DNA of 64,000 nt, from the NCBI GenBank assembly GCA_002749535.1, contig MZZL01000117.1, positions 496,001 through 560,000 of the forward strand, written 5' to 3'. The notes beneath the pieces are model-generated. The model saw nothing but the letters and a program-made list of their open reading frames with translations. It was not told the DNA's origin and made no database searches. Source of the stretch: Apophysomyces variabilis (lineage: Eukaryota; Mucoromycota; Mucoromycetes; Mucorales; Mucoraceae). Of the stretch, positions 47,115 to 59,900 are shown piece by piece (positions within the stretch are counted from its first letter, which is position 1; each line of letters begins with the position of its first letter). The translations under genes and the position numbers were made by a program.

Positions 47115-50100
47115 TTACCGTGTCGCCAATAGTGCCTCCATATCTTCATCACACATGATACAACCCGAAATAGGTTCCTTATTTTGGTTTTCTCTAAATT
47201 CGGCCTTTAAGATGGTCGCCCCGCAATCGCACATTTCGTCTGTCATGGTGACATCTACACATAGAAAAGCGTCAGTAATGCTATATTGTCTTTGCTCTTT
47301 TGTCATACGTTTCACCGTGTCCACAAATGAAGATACAATATTGCACTCATTGCAACTTAATTTCCATCTGGGTGCAGAGGTTGCATCCAGGATCAGCCGG
47401 CCTTTACAAGGGTCAACCTCTCGTTCCGATTCGGAACATGGACACACGGCATTTTTCACCATCGAATGAGGACATGTAGGGTGCGGACAATGATTACAGC
47501 CCATACCTATTAAGCTATGATAAAAAAAAGTCCGAGTTGCTAGATCGCTATACCTTTCGTGATATTCTCGAATGGAGGGTTGTTATAGCAATATGGACAG
47601 ATAGGATAGCCTGTTCCTTTTGAGCCAGTCGAATATAACACAAGCTCAAAATCATCAAGCGGCTAAAGGCTGGGGTTAAGTATATCCTCTCCCGCTTATT
47701 CGGTGGACGTACACAGCGTAATTCTCGATAAAGCTTAATATTTCCATTCAACGGCAATGAGTATGTCTCATCGCAAGTAGCACAATGTAACCGGTTTGGT
47801 TTTAAGGCGATGTATTTCATATATCTATCCCAGCTTTTAGTAGACAACAAAAAATCTTGATCCATCATTACCTTTTACATTTGCCGCATTTTGAAAGGGG
47901 CTTTCCGCTAGCAGCAAGTGGTGAAAATGTTGCTTCAAAGAGTTCGTCCATTTTTTCGATCTAAGGATTCAAAAGCTCAGCTGGTAATCGCCGTCCCAAG
48001 TCCTCTTACTTACATGGTTAACAAAATAAGAGAACTTCTTTTCAAAGATGCTCAAGAAATGCTGAAGTACTTCTTTATCAGGCGCCTTCCCGGACGCAAT
48101 TAAACTCAGCTGCTGTTCCATATCTGAGCGCATAGTAGGAAGAGACAATTCTGGATCAATCTTCTCTGCGTAAAGGTTAGGAATGGGTCTCTTAGAAGAA
48201 ATCTGCTTACGATATCTAGACAGTGTGAGGTACAATGTAATAGATCGTCAAATGACACTTACCCATGGATCAAAACAATACCAAGATTGGTAGGTATCAA
48301 TTTCCGAGAAGTGCCACTGACTTGCACATAATTGCGCTGGCATATATTGTTTATATGTACTGGTATTGACGCATCTGTTCCAATGCCATGTTGTTCCTGT
48401 TTGTTTTTGTCGTTATATTCTTTTCTCATAGCATGTTTAAAGGAAATACCATCAGACCAATTAACTCTGACTCTGTCAGATAATCAGGAGGACCAGTCTT
48501 TCCTTCCTGCATAGTCAACGCTTCGATAGTAACAACGTCTCCTTTCTTGAATTCAGGAATATATTCGTCAGCCTTGCTCAACCTGTTCTTGTCAAATAAA
48601 TCTTCAGTACCTCGTTCTTATCTAGTTAGATACTAGACATACCAATGCATTACAGTTGTAAATCCAGGATTGACAACCCGTGCCCCTACGTTTCTTATCC
48701 ATGAATCGCGATATTTAAAGCTTTTCGCGTACCTTTGCATTCAAAGCATTCATCGCCGATAGCAAACACAACGCTAGTCGACATGTACTGCAAATTTGGA
48801 GATATAGAACCAATAAATGTACGAGCGATAAATTCATAAAGTCTCCAAGCGTTTCCGGACAGCTCACTCTCGTCTGCTATATGGATAGGTGTACTAGCAC
48901 AAGATTAATCCTTGTTCTTTTGGCTGCAGGTAAGTACTCACATAGGAGGGTGGTCGCCAATATCGATACCCCCAGTAGGTCTATCGAAACCGCGAGATAA
49001 CAAATCCTGGCAATAATTTCCCCTTTATACCAGGTCAGTTCTGTGGCTATAATTACTATTATCTCACCATTGAGGATGGCGTGCTTGTTCCCTGAGTACA
49101 GAATCGAGATCAAAACTTTCAGGATACTTCGAAGTCTCCGTACGAGGATAGGAAATATAACCTTGCGTATATAACCGCTCTGCAAGACTCATCTGCAATA
49201 AGTTAACCGCTCTGTTACTAGGTGTAGATCAATGCAATGTCTCAATGCTTACACATTCGCTAGGGCTAATACCCAGATAAGATGAACCGTGCTTAAGCAT
49301 TTCAACCTAATTATGATTTTCAACCTCGACTATCCCATATTGCATAATCTTACTGTATTTAATGCATGCGGTCTCTGTTTCGACTTTTTATCTGTCAATA
49401 CCGATTTAACTCTAATTCATAGCGTAAAGCGAAACAGATCATTCATCGGTCCTCACACGCTTACCTCGCTCCGTTCTTTTTTGCATCTTCAATTCTATTT
49501 AGAAATAGCTGGGCTATCTGGCGATCGAATACACGTTCACGTTGCCAAGCAAGTTTAACCGGGAGGTCATTGTGTTTGACCGTGGCCGAAATAAACCAGA
49601 AAGACTCCGGTTGAAAGCTCTGGATGCGATCGTGACGTTCAACGCAAAACGAAAGTGTGGGAATCTGACAAGGACCATAGCTTATTAATGTCGAATCGAG
49701 ATTTCCGTATTTTCCTTGAAAAAACTTGGTCTGGAAACGTGTAAATGCAACACCAACTTTGAGATCAAATTCCTGGCGTGCATCCACGGCTGGTCAAGTG
49801 GGAAAAAAATTCATATATAGCGACTTAGCATGACGCTTTCCTTCAGCAAAAGGACAAACAGGTACCTTTTGCCTCATTCTCGTTCGGTTGGACAAGGTGT
49901 TTGAACGATTTTTGTATTTCCTGAGCGGTGATCGCTACGTGATGATCATGTAAGCCGCTTCATATGCATAAGGTATTGTTTTCTCACACCTGAAAATCGT
50001 GCTCTCAGGATGCGATCGTTTGCGTTACTTCGCTTCATATAAGGCTGGCAGTTTTCAATCACTTCAAAACAAATATTCTCTCCTTCCCGATCACAGTCTA

Positions 50101-50537
50101 GCCATAGCACTAAATAATCAACTTCTTTGGCTTCACGCTGCAAATGCTGGGATAGTCTCATTTTGGGGTTAGCTTCAACTTTTTTTGTGCGTGCCCCAAA
50201 GAGCTTTTGTGGATCTACGTCCCAAGAATTGTACTCTTGCACGAAATCGATCTGATAAACGTGTCCAGTAACAGAAGTAAATCGGAACTTGGCAGGTCTT
50301 TCTTTGAATGTTCCATTCCACTCATGTACGGGTGTTGTTGCTTTGATCGTCTCGTACTAAAAGGAAAATATGAGAAGGCAGGCCATAGCATAACAATTTA
50401 CCTGTCCTCCTGGAGCTAGTAAACGACTGAGAGACTCGGCCAGCGATGGCTTTTCTGCCACCTAAAACATGCTTCTTGTTAACCACGTCGATCAGGAATT
50501 TTTCTTATTGTACCATGAGGACTCTGCATTGACTCAT
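47115..50537 (-). CDS. TOP3B: DNA topoisomerase III, beta type
   Basis: Nineteen exons: 50537-50514, 50461-50402, 50356-49990, 49934-49866, 49789-49465, 49411-49354, 49306-49253, 49192-49068, 49022-48942, 48893-48733, 48685-48643, 48582-48450, 48396-48263, 48215-48211, 48165-48014, 47960-47872, 47824-47713, 47662-47554, 47506-47115. Total 830 residues, near animal TOP3B. The TOPRIM domain has [14 protein letters not shown] and [16 protein letters not shown]. The catalytic Tyr lies in [13 protein letters not shown], about residue 334. [21 protein letters not shown] follows. The C-terminal third has paired-Cys zinc fingers ([36 protein letters not shown]), the trait separating the beta from the alpha type. 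The enzyme relaxes negatively supercoiled DNA and, in this class, can act on RNA. Exon 14 would be 5 nt; reading through its 45-nt downstream intron also keeps the frame, giving 845 residues. Confidence 0.93.
48166..48210 (-). other. Stop-free 45-nt intron inside the topoisomerase gene
   Basis: On the minus strand this segment starts GTAAGC, has a CCTAAC branch-like site and ends ACGCAG, so it looks like a full intron. It is a multiple of three and has no in-frame stop. Removing it restores GYQKIDPEL, the expected family sequence; keeping it inserts 15 residues. Upstream splicing at 48216 then leaves an exon of only five bases (ATATC). Confidence 0.65.
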
Positions 50538-50818
50538 CGATACAATGTCAAGTTGCGATGGTGACTGTTGCCCAGGAAACCAAAAGTTGTGTGCAACAGG
50601 CATTTGGAAATTGTATGCGTTTTGTTCTAAACTAGTTTGCGCTGACAGGAAGGATTGAATAAACAGTATTTTATATATGGTACGATCTTTTTCATGATAT
50701 ATAAGAACGAAGGAGATCGGAAGTGCTTGCAAAGTTTTATATGACGTGCGTAATGGTTTACAGAACGTGGGGAGAAAGAAAAAGAAAAGAGAAGAGATAA
50801 AGATGTGAGGGGAAATGT

Positions 50819-53800
50819 TTAAAGGCGGCCCTGCAGCACGTATTCGATACTGGTGTTGATAAATTCTTTTTTGGGTGTCATATCAAACCCGAAGAACGCA
50901 CTTAGTTGCTCACGAACTATAAAGAATAAAGAATGATCAGTCAAAAGAAAGTGTTCATATTCATAGATTCTTACCTTGTTTCTTGGTGACACTCATCAAA
51001 TTAGCAGTTGCAAGGATGTTCTTGATTTCTGAAAGGATTTCGTCGTCGGTGGGGAAACCAGGTGGTGTCATAGGCTGCAATCCGCCTTGTGACATGGGTA
51101 CTGAATATTGACTTGCATAACCACCCATCATCGGCATTTCATATTCGCTTGGATGTGCCATCATTCTGCTGCCAGCCATGCTGCGTTGATCGTACATAGG
51201 AGCTACCTGCTCTTGTGGCATCATGTAACTTGCTCGGTCTTGTGGCATGAAACTGGCTCGATCCTGTGGCATCATGTAGCTTGCTCTGTCTGCCATCATG
51301 GCTGGGTTTCCTCCGTATTCTGAACCAGGTCCTATGACAGATCCAGCGTATGGACTGCGTGATTGAGTAGCTCGTTTATCTGCAACATTTGTATCACGGT
51401 AATAATCATAATCTCCGGCTTGACTGCCAGCATACTGGCTGCGCCCATCGTAGATCATGGATCCTCCAGCTCGAGAACCGCGCGAACGGTGGCTACGATA
51501 ACTGTTTCCAGTAACACCTGTTTCTTTAGAACCAGAAGAGCCCATCTCCCAAAGCTCTTGCTCGTACACGCTCCATTTCTTGAGCGGAATCATTTTCTCG
51601 TCGAACTTTTCGTCGTCGGCCACAATAATCTTCTTTTGCTTATTGTCACCCACTACGACACGAGTGTTACCCCACGAGAAATCGTCAAAATGCCAGAAAG
51701 AATAAACCGGTAAGAAGAATGAGAAAACTGGAATGGCCAGAATATAAAATATCATCCATCCGATATGCTGCCATTGCCTTTTGAGAATAAAGAGAATTGC
51801 TTGCAAACCGTATACACCAGCCAACATAATAAGAGCCAGCAAGGGGAAAGGACCAGTTTTTGATGCGATAACATAGATTAAGTAGATCAAGTAGATCACT
51901 GTCACCGGGAGAGTTAAGGTACCGATCAGATCAAGAAGCACAACGAAACGCATGGAGAAACAACAGAAACCGCAAAGATCTGGAAGCAGAACCAGTTCAA
52001 ATAGATTGTGGATTGTAGAGTTAATCCAACGTCGACGCTGAGACAGCAAAACCTGCCAACGGTCAGGAGCAACCGTCTTACACTGCGCATGCGGTGTAAA
52101 CTTCATTTTGTACTGGGGGAAGTGCTTCATCATAAGTGTCGTTAAATATCGATCCTCACCAAGATGGAGCAAGTTCTTCTTATGCAAAGTGTCCACATGG
52201 TTGTCAGAGTAATCCGAGATGACTTTGGGAGATATGATTAATGGTTCGTTCTTGATAGGAGTGCGAATGCGGTACATGCAGAAACAACCAGGCAAACATG
52301 TAACAGATCCGAACAGTGACTCAAAAGCTTTGGCGAGATGATGGGATATATAGTATTCATACACCTGAATCATTGTTGTCCACGAATTGTCTTCATTTGA
52401 TAGCTTTGTTTCACCACAGAGGCCAATAATACGACCGTCGTGAAGCATACAAGATATCATATGGTTGAGTGCATCCGGCAAAACTTCTGTATCAGAATCC
52501 ACCATGAGAATATATTCGTAGAAAGATGGGTTGACGCCAATAACATTCTTGATCTGATGGTACATTTCCAGTTCCAGGGGAGTCATTTCACCGTCAAAAT
52601 GGACCTTGTTCAGGAAGTTCATACAAATCATCTGAGAGTCACGTTTTCCTCTGTTTCCTGGTTTTGCGCGTTCAGAAGCTTTTCCGACCTTGACAATGAC
52701 AATATACGGGACGACATGACCTTCACACTCGTATAATCCAGAATACACCTTGCCATAGTTCAATTGTTTGCTACCTTCGCCAATGGACTTGAACATGAGC
52801 GGTTCAGGGTCATTCTTAGTATCATATCCAAGGACATCCAACACAATACGAGGAGTAGGTCGATCGTTACCACTTCCCATAATCATGCCATCAGCAATAA
52901 TGAATAGCAACTTTCGTTTGTCATCATAGTTCAGCATCGTCAATGAATCGATAGTCTTCTTCAAAGAATCTTCATCTTCCGTGTAGCAAGGTACCTGACA
53001 AATAACAAACTTGTCATGGTCTTCTGGTGTCGGTGCGCCACCGAACTGAAGCGCAGCGAGGAATTTGACAAGAATAGTCAAACCCATAAGACAAGCAAAT
53101 GCCAACAGAAGGTAGTTGGTAAACATACAACGGGGGGTATCGCGAACGTCAACGTCACCAATGTAAAACATGTTGTTCAGACAGTTTAGATTCAGAGCCT
53201 GTTGTTCTGGTGTCATGGCCCCTTTATACTTGTTCCACTGATCCGTCATATCTCCGCCAGCAAAGTTCCTGAAAATCTCCTCCACAGCTTGGTTTAAGTA
53301 ATGATAATCTTTGGCTAACGAAGTAGATTCATATTGCGTAATGGAACTCATATAGTCAGTGATATCGTACACCTTGCCGTCAATCGCACCAGCAAGTCGT
53401 CCCCAGCCATCGAAGTCTGCTTTCAGCGTTTCAAGTTTATGCACCAACGGGCCTTTCTTGAACAGATTCATCTTGGGAAGAAAATAGTCCCAATACCATT
53501 GAGGATCCTTGAATTTAGTGATACTTGTGGCCACGATCTGATCGCCGGTGTAATGGGTGAATTGTACATTTGGAAGAGTGTTGTTAAAAGTGACTTTGAC
53601 AGTTGGCGATGTCACCAGACCAGAACAGGCCATCGTTAATGGTGGAGGGACTGTAGCAGAAGCATCTGCTCCTGCAAGTGGTGCCATTGTATCGTAGTTG
53701 GCGACATACTGGGCAGTTCCGTGGTTTTGTCGTGCAAAAGACGTGACATCATAGACAACGCCGCGTACACTCATGTACATGTCGTCTGGGACGTTGTGCG

Positions 53801-56800
53801 CCGCAACATTGCTGGTGGAATACATATATTTTGTACCTGGACAAATGATCTCTCCCAGTCCAACAATAACGAAGATAGTGACGCAAGAGAAAAAGAAAAT
53901 GAATAAACACAATGTGGTCTTTTCACGCCATGCCATTTGAACGTCTTCACGAGTCATTTTGCCGAACCAGCGTAGAAAAGGTGAAGGGATCCACCAAGTC
54001 ATAAGCCATACGAAACGCACCCACCAAACGCGTACTGCAGTAATCGGCACCTCTTCAACTGATTCATGCTGAGGAGGGTAATAGTCCTCCACCATTTTGC
54101 TCATATCCATATTCGGCCCAAATCTAAAGCAGGGTAAGTTAATAATCACGATAAACCGATCTAATTGATTTACCCTTCAGCCAGGCCTCCTTTTACGCCC
54201 CACTCAGATTCTTCACCCCACTGACTACCGTCCACTTCGCGCTTCATGCCGTCTTCGCTTTCCATGTAGCTGGCACCATCTTCGTACACAGAGGAACCCA
54301 TCATGCCCGCAGCCATACCAGGACGCAAATGATCGCCATCTGGTTGTAGAAGTCTGGCTTGGCTATCCTGATAGTACCCGCCCATCATATCGTGTGAATC
54401 GCCACCGGGAGCATCTCCTAGCATGCCTGCTGGCGCTGCCTCCAGACCCTTTGCTCTCGCTCGTTCTTCCTTTTCAGCTGCACGAAGGCCGTCTTCTAAT
54501 TCTTTCCACGTTTCGAAGGAAAGCCAAACCATATCATTTCCGACAACGGCTTGATTTTCTGTCCAGTTCATAATAGCGGCCACCACTTCGACACGCTCCC
54601 GATCGGTTTTAGAGGCGTCAATTTGTAGCGACGATACAAAACGGTCGTAGCGTGTGAGAAACTCGGCAAAGGTGTAGTAATTAGCGGCCTCTTGACTGCA
54701 GCGAAGCGTCAAATCTGGCAATAAAAACGCACGGACTTGCATTTTCACTCGTTTGATATCAAACAGATCTGGCGTTTGTGAGTCGTTCGGTCGAATATGG
54801 ATCACGTTGTAAATACGGGTATCTGCCATGGTGTAAAAAAGATCTCGAAGAGTCATGAACAACTGATCCATGACGGTAGTCACTTGCATGTTTTCATATG
54901 CTTCCTCGGCCTCTTTTATCAGCTTTTGTTTTCTGATCTCCTCTGTGTCAAGTTCTCCGCTTTCCGGGATTGGGGCGTTTGCCAGCGTGTTTTCCAAGTT
55001 TGCACGTCTCTTGTTGGGACGTTTCATAGATGGTGCACGTGTAGGTTTGCTAGTGAGCTGGGCGTTGACAATTGTTCGGTCATCTTTTGGATGGGACTCC
55101 GTTGCCATACCCGTACCATGGAAAAGATTCGAGACAAACGTATTCGAACTGCTATCACGTAGCAAATTGACAAAGTCCGGTGACAAAGTATCCAAGTTCT
55201 TCTCCAAGAACGATTCGACGGTATAGTGAACAGTTCCAGAAAAGTGATTGATACCAAATGAATATGTTTGCGTGGATTTTGAGAATGACGAGTGAGAACC
55301 ATACTGTCTCTGGAGATTTGCTAAGAAGTTGGCTTCAGTTGCATCTGTCGCACCACTCTGCAGCTTCGCGCAGTCGCGGTCCATCACACCAACGATACCG
55401 CCTATCCCTAACGCTGCGGATTTGCTGACGTTTCTTGTTTGGGTATCCTTCTCTTTGCCAACGATCAGTTCAAGACAGCCTGAATTGTCCATTGTGACAA
55501 CTTTTGGCAGTGGTACGCCATCCCTCATCATCATAGCATTGATGCCTTCATTGTCATTAAAACGCTGGTTAATTAAGAACTGATGTACACGTTCATTTGC
55601 GAAATTGGCGCAGAACTCTTCAAATCCATTGACTCTGAAATTTTGGAACCCAAATTGGTCAAGAATACCAATGAAATTGGCCGGTTCTCCGTCGTTATAG
55701 CAAACCTTGGTATTGAGAGACTCGACGATCCAAAGGAAAAGGACATTGTACAGCGCTCGAGCTAAGGAGTCTCTCTGCTCCGCGGCACCTTGAGGATTTA
55801 GAAAGATTGTACAAAGTTCTTTTCGTATCAGCTTCAGCTTGTATGTCAGGGACGTCTCAAGCTTTGTAGGTGACACGCCCAACATGGCCGATACAACATC
55901 CAGTACTTCTCGATTTTTTACACTGCAGGCTTCTTGTGCAAAGTTGCCTGCTTCATGCGTGTCAAGGAACTGCAGATTTCCCAAGTGTAGAATAGCAGAC
56001 AACAATTGGAATATCTGGGTTACGGTCTTTGCCTTGAAGCCACAGACCTTGAGAGCGCTCTTGAGATCACTAAAGGCGATTTCATCGTTCACTTCGGGTA
56101 CTGTGATACACTTTGACTTCGCCAGGTATTGGAAGTATTCTGGACTGAAATTGAGATGCAATGCGGTTTTTTCCTCGACGGTTGTACCCGCCATAAGGGA
56201 GTAAAATACGTTAAACGTTCTTTCATCCTTCGGAACCGATGTCAATCGGGACTTATCAAAAGCGTAGGTCAAAGTTTTTGCACCAAGAATACGTCCTCGT
56301 TCACTAAATTGAACCTCTTGAAAGATACTGAACTTGGAAGCAGAAGAATTTTGTGATGTTCTAGCATTACCAAACGCTTCAAGGACTACATGAGCATTAC
56401 GGATCTGTTGTTGTAGTTTTGTTTCTTTTTTGCTGTGGGTTGAAAGTAGTAATAGCTGATCCAGCAGATGTCGGCGGGTTGTACTTTTTCCAGAACCGGT
56501 GATACCGCTAAACACATGGCGGTTAATATGTTTCATTTACTATATTTGTGCAGGGGCCGGGAACCCAGACACACAACCAATGGGTTGATTGCCCTTGATC
56601 CGATGCCTACCTCAATATAATGCTCTGGTCTTCACCCGTTCTTCGCATATGGAAATACACTCTGGCTGCGAGATCATACACGTGTGGTTGCATGAAGAGC
56701 TTGTGTTCAGAAACATCTCGATAGCCTGCATCTGCATAAGCCTGGAGAGTGGCATCGTTGAGGATTTCTAGTGGCTGATAGGGGTTGACGACCACCAAAT

Positions 56801-56936
56801 TCGAGTGACCAGCCCGGGTGTATGGCAGATTACGCCTGAATCTACTTTGCAGTAAGTTTGTGACGCTCTCTTCGGACGGCGGCTGGTTCGCCGTTGTGAT
56901 GAGACGTGCTAGGTCTGTGCGAGATTCGTCTTGCAT
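50819..56936 (-). CDS. Chitin synthase with N-terminal myosin motor-like domain (class V type)
   Basis: Four exons: 56936-56611, 56507-54174, 54123-50975, 50916-50819, giving 1968 residues in one frame. Residues 1 to ~780 form a myosin motor-like domain with P-loop GITGSGKSTT, a switch-I-like NSSASKFSIF and an IGILDQFGFQNF-like relay segment. After a hydrophobic stretch comes a cytochrome-b5-like region (GKVYDITDYMSS). The processive glycosyltransferase domain follows with DSDTEVLPDAL, LGEDRYLTTLM and the catalytic QRRRW (about residue 1580), and membrane helices after it. The C-terminus holds RASYMMPQD-type repeats and a DEK-C domain (PTDDEILSEIKNILA, AFFGFDMTPKKEF). The enzyme makes chitin at hyphal tips and septa, the motor domain aiding vesicle tethering. 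The start codon lies 282 bp beyond nothing coding; the topoisomerase gene begins downstream on the same strand. Confidence 0.96.
51200..51300 (-). repeat. Tandem coding repeat in the chitin synthase tail
   Basis: Imperfect repeats of about 27-33 bp encode three to four copies of DRAS(Y/F)M(M)PQ in the hydrophilic C-terminal tail before the DEK-C domain. Such slippage-prone repeats vary in copy number between strains. Confidence 0.7.
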
Positions 56937-59900
56937 GCTATGATAATGAAGGGAATGCTGTTGGACCGCGTTCTATAGTCCGCTTTCTTGACGGTGTATT
57001 GTACAAAGAGAGTCAGAAGTTTAGATAGGGTAATGAACAAAGCAAGTTGTGAAGCACCGACGAAAGCAGTTGTGGCCAATGCAATCGAGATGGTGTTCAG
57101 GAGAAGTAAGGGAATGCGGGAAAAGAAGAGGCAAGAGCTCTCGGGCGTCTATTGATTGTTTTTTCTAGCTCAACGATGGAAAGTAAAAATCTTCTTGTCG
57201 TACAAACATCTACAGCTATTTTTAACCTCGAAGCGCGACTCGTGCACCAAATATAGAGCCGCTCGCGTTGCTTCTATATAATTCATGCTACGAATGTTAA
57301 AGATAACATCCGTCACTCGACCTGACTATTCCTGTACCTCTTCTCCTTCTTCATGTACTCTAAAGGAAATAGATGCAATGGGATATTCAGAGTTAAAACA
57401 AAGTCCCCATCTGTGAGTATCATCTGGATTTTTCTCACTTCTTTAGCCAACAAAAGCGTTCTCCATTCCGTGTAAGACATCAAACAAAAACATGATCTTT
57501 CGGAACATCCTCAGAAGAAGAAACGGCGATATACTTTTATCCTACCGTCACTCATTTCCCCCCCCTTCCCAAAATATCAAACATGATTGCCTTGGCTCAT
57601 CCGTCTGAATGTCATCTAACATGACCATGGCTGATGAATGTTCACTATGAAAAAACCAAAGTCATGCCTGCTTTGACTGGTTGTATGCCATATAAGGAGG
57701 GGCTTTGTGGAAATAGCAAAGGTATGTCTGTATCAATGTGAACATGATCCGAGCACAGATTGATCGGATTGTCGATGCGGTCTAATAGAACTAATTTACA
57801 CTTTCAAACAATCTAATAGCAGAAATGCCACGGCTGCTTCTCCTCCTCCTCCTCCTTCTCCTCCGTCTCCTCCTCCCCCCTGCGAATCTATTGAATGGAG
57901 GGAGGGGAGGAGAGCCTGGAGAGTAAAATACTGAACTGCATGAGCTACGGAACCCACAGTGGGGATCGTTCTTTGTTATTTCTAAAGCACTGCAGGCCAA
58001 GCCGCTTTGGATGCAGGAGTCTGGCCATCAAATACATCAACGGATGATAAATTCCTGAATTTATGATAATTATGGTGTAACATATGCTCGGGTGTGACCC
58101 ATGCTAACAAAAATCCCGCCCGCTCAAGTTTAGAATGCGACCTTCGATCGAGGATTGCACAAGAGTAACTAATGAAAAAGCAAATCCGTAACACTCAGGT
58201 TCCAAAACAGAGAACGATGAATCCCCGCAAGGTGCTTAACAAACTTAATTCTTCACTCATGTGGACAAATCCATGACCGAAGCTACTTTTATCAGAAATA
58301 AAAAAAGATTCCTTACAGCATTAAATGATACATTCATTTCTTCCTCAATATGTCCTCTGTACTATGTGGTCCATTAAAAGTGGTTCAATACACACAGAGA
58401 TTGTTGACCAAAGTAATCATTGCGCATAAACAAGATCGGCATCCAGGATTCCAATCGGACTAGGAATAGATTACGAACGAGTACACAAGTTGCCGACATC
58501 TGACTTGGGTACCTGATGTGCAGCCCTGGCTATTGAACGTTTTCATATATCAAACAAAATAGCTGCCTGCTTCATCCAGCAAAATCATAATTATATTGAG
58601 AGAATAAGTGATAGCATGATCAATCTTCGCTAACGGAGACAAGAAGCGCGACGAAGATCGGAGTGTTCAACGAATGGATCTGCGCCGAGTGCGGGGACCC
58701 GACTTCCTGAAGGTGCACTCGTTGCTAATTTTATATGCTACAGAAACACTTTTCACAGCCTGTCAAGCTAAACCTCCGCTCGAATCAGCTGCAGTCTGAC
58801 AGCGGACAGTGGATTCCGTATAGTTCAAATACTATATGCAGTAGGTTTCCCTAAAACTAACTGACTGTCAGAATAACCATACTGAACCAACTTGACTGAC
58901 TTTGTTTGAGTGCAAGGTTTGTCCGCATCTAACCTGAACTGTATCAGCTATGAATTGTATCGATGAGGATTGCCTCAGATACCGCTTGCTACTCACCTTC
59001 CCTTAATCCTCCGCCCATCGTCGTAACAGAATAACGCCGCGGGCATGATAGTCAGGATGCTGCCAAGGTATCCATGGTTCCAGTTATTCAGATACAAGAC
59101 GAAAGCAAGCTAGGTATATGATATCCTTGCACTGTGCTTAGATTGCTTGCTGCTATCGCCAGAATTTGACAAAGTACCATTGATTGGAGCGATATAAATT
59201 GCCGAACTGTCTCTTTATGCGTGATTGGTAATACCATGTTTATAGTCAAGTTGAAGAAGCTACTACTAGCATTGACCATGTCTTTTTGTGTGAAAGCACG
59301 TGCAAACACAATAGAAGGTTTTTCGCTTATGAGATGTTAGGCAGATACAGTCTATAGTTATACGGAGCCAAAATTATATGTGGCATCAGAAATGCTTTGC
59401 TGAACCTCATCCTTTAGCTTTGTATCCAAACGAACAAGAGCGTTGTTTTGCTTCACCAATTGTTATGTGTAATCATAGCAGGCTACAACTATGTTTGAAA
59501 GGTGCCAAAAGAAAGCCTGTAAGGGTTCTACTGCTTTAGCATCACTTGTTTATTTCGAACCCAAAGTCTTCATGCTTTTCACCAGGAGAAGATTGTTCAC
59601 AGTTAGTGAAGAATCAGTGGGCTTATTCTGTTTTACTTGGATAGGATAACGTTCACTTTTTGACCTGGTGCCGCAAGACATGGTATTAAAAGTGTCGGAC
59701 TTAGTCTTCCGCAGTATCCAAAAACGCCGGTACGGGATATCTTGATACCATCTGACCGAATGCAAACAATGATTTCTGAATATTTACTATTGTTAGATGG
59801 TTTGTAGTTCAATGTGACGTTTCTTCATGAAGTTATTCATAGATTAGCAACGATTTAGCCCTATTACGGGAACACCAACGCCCCAAAAAAGTTCTCAAAC

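Noticed and set aside
54797..55302. Open frames opposite and out of frame with the chitin synthase motor domain
   Set aside because: They lie inside a long, conserved coding exon; the main frame explains the sequence.
57791..58000. Open frame with a run of arginines
   Set aside because: It is the translation of the TCC microsatellite on the opposite strand.
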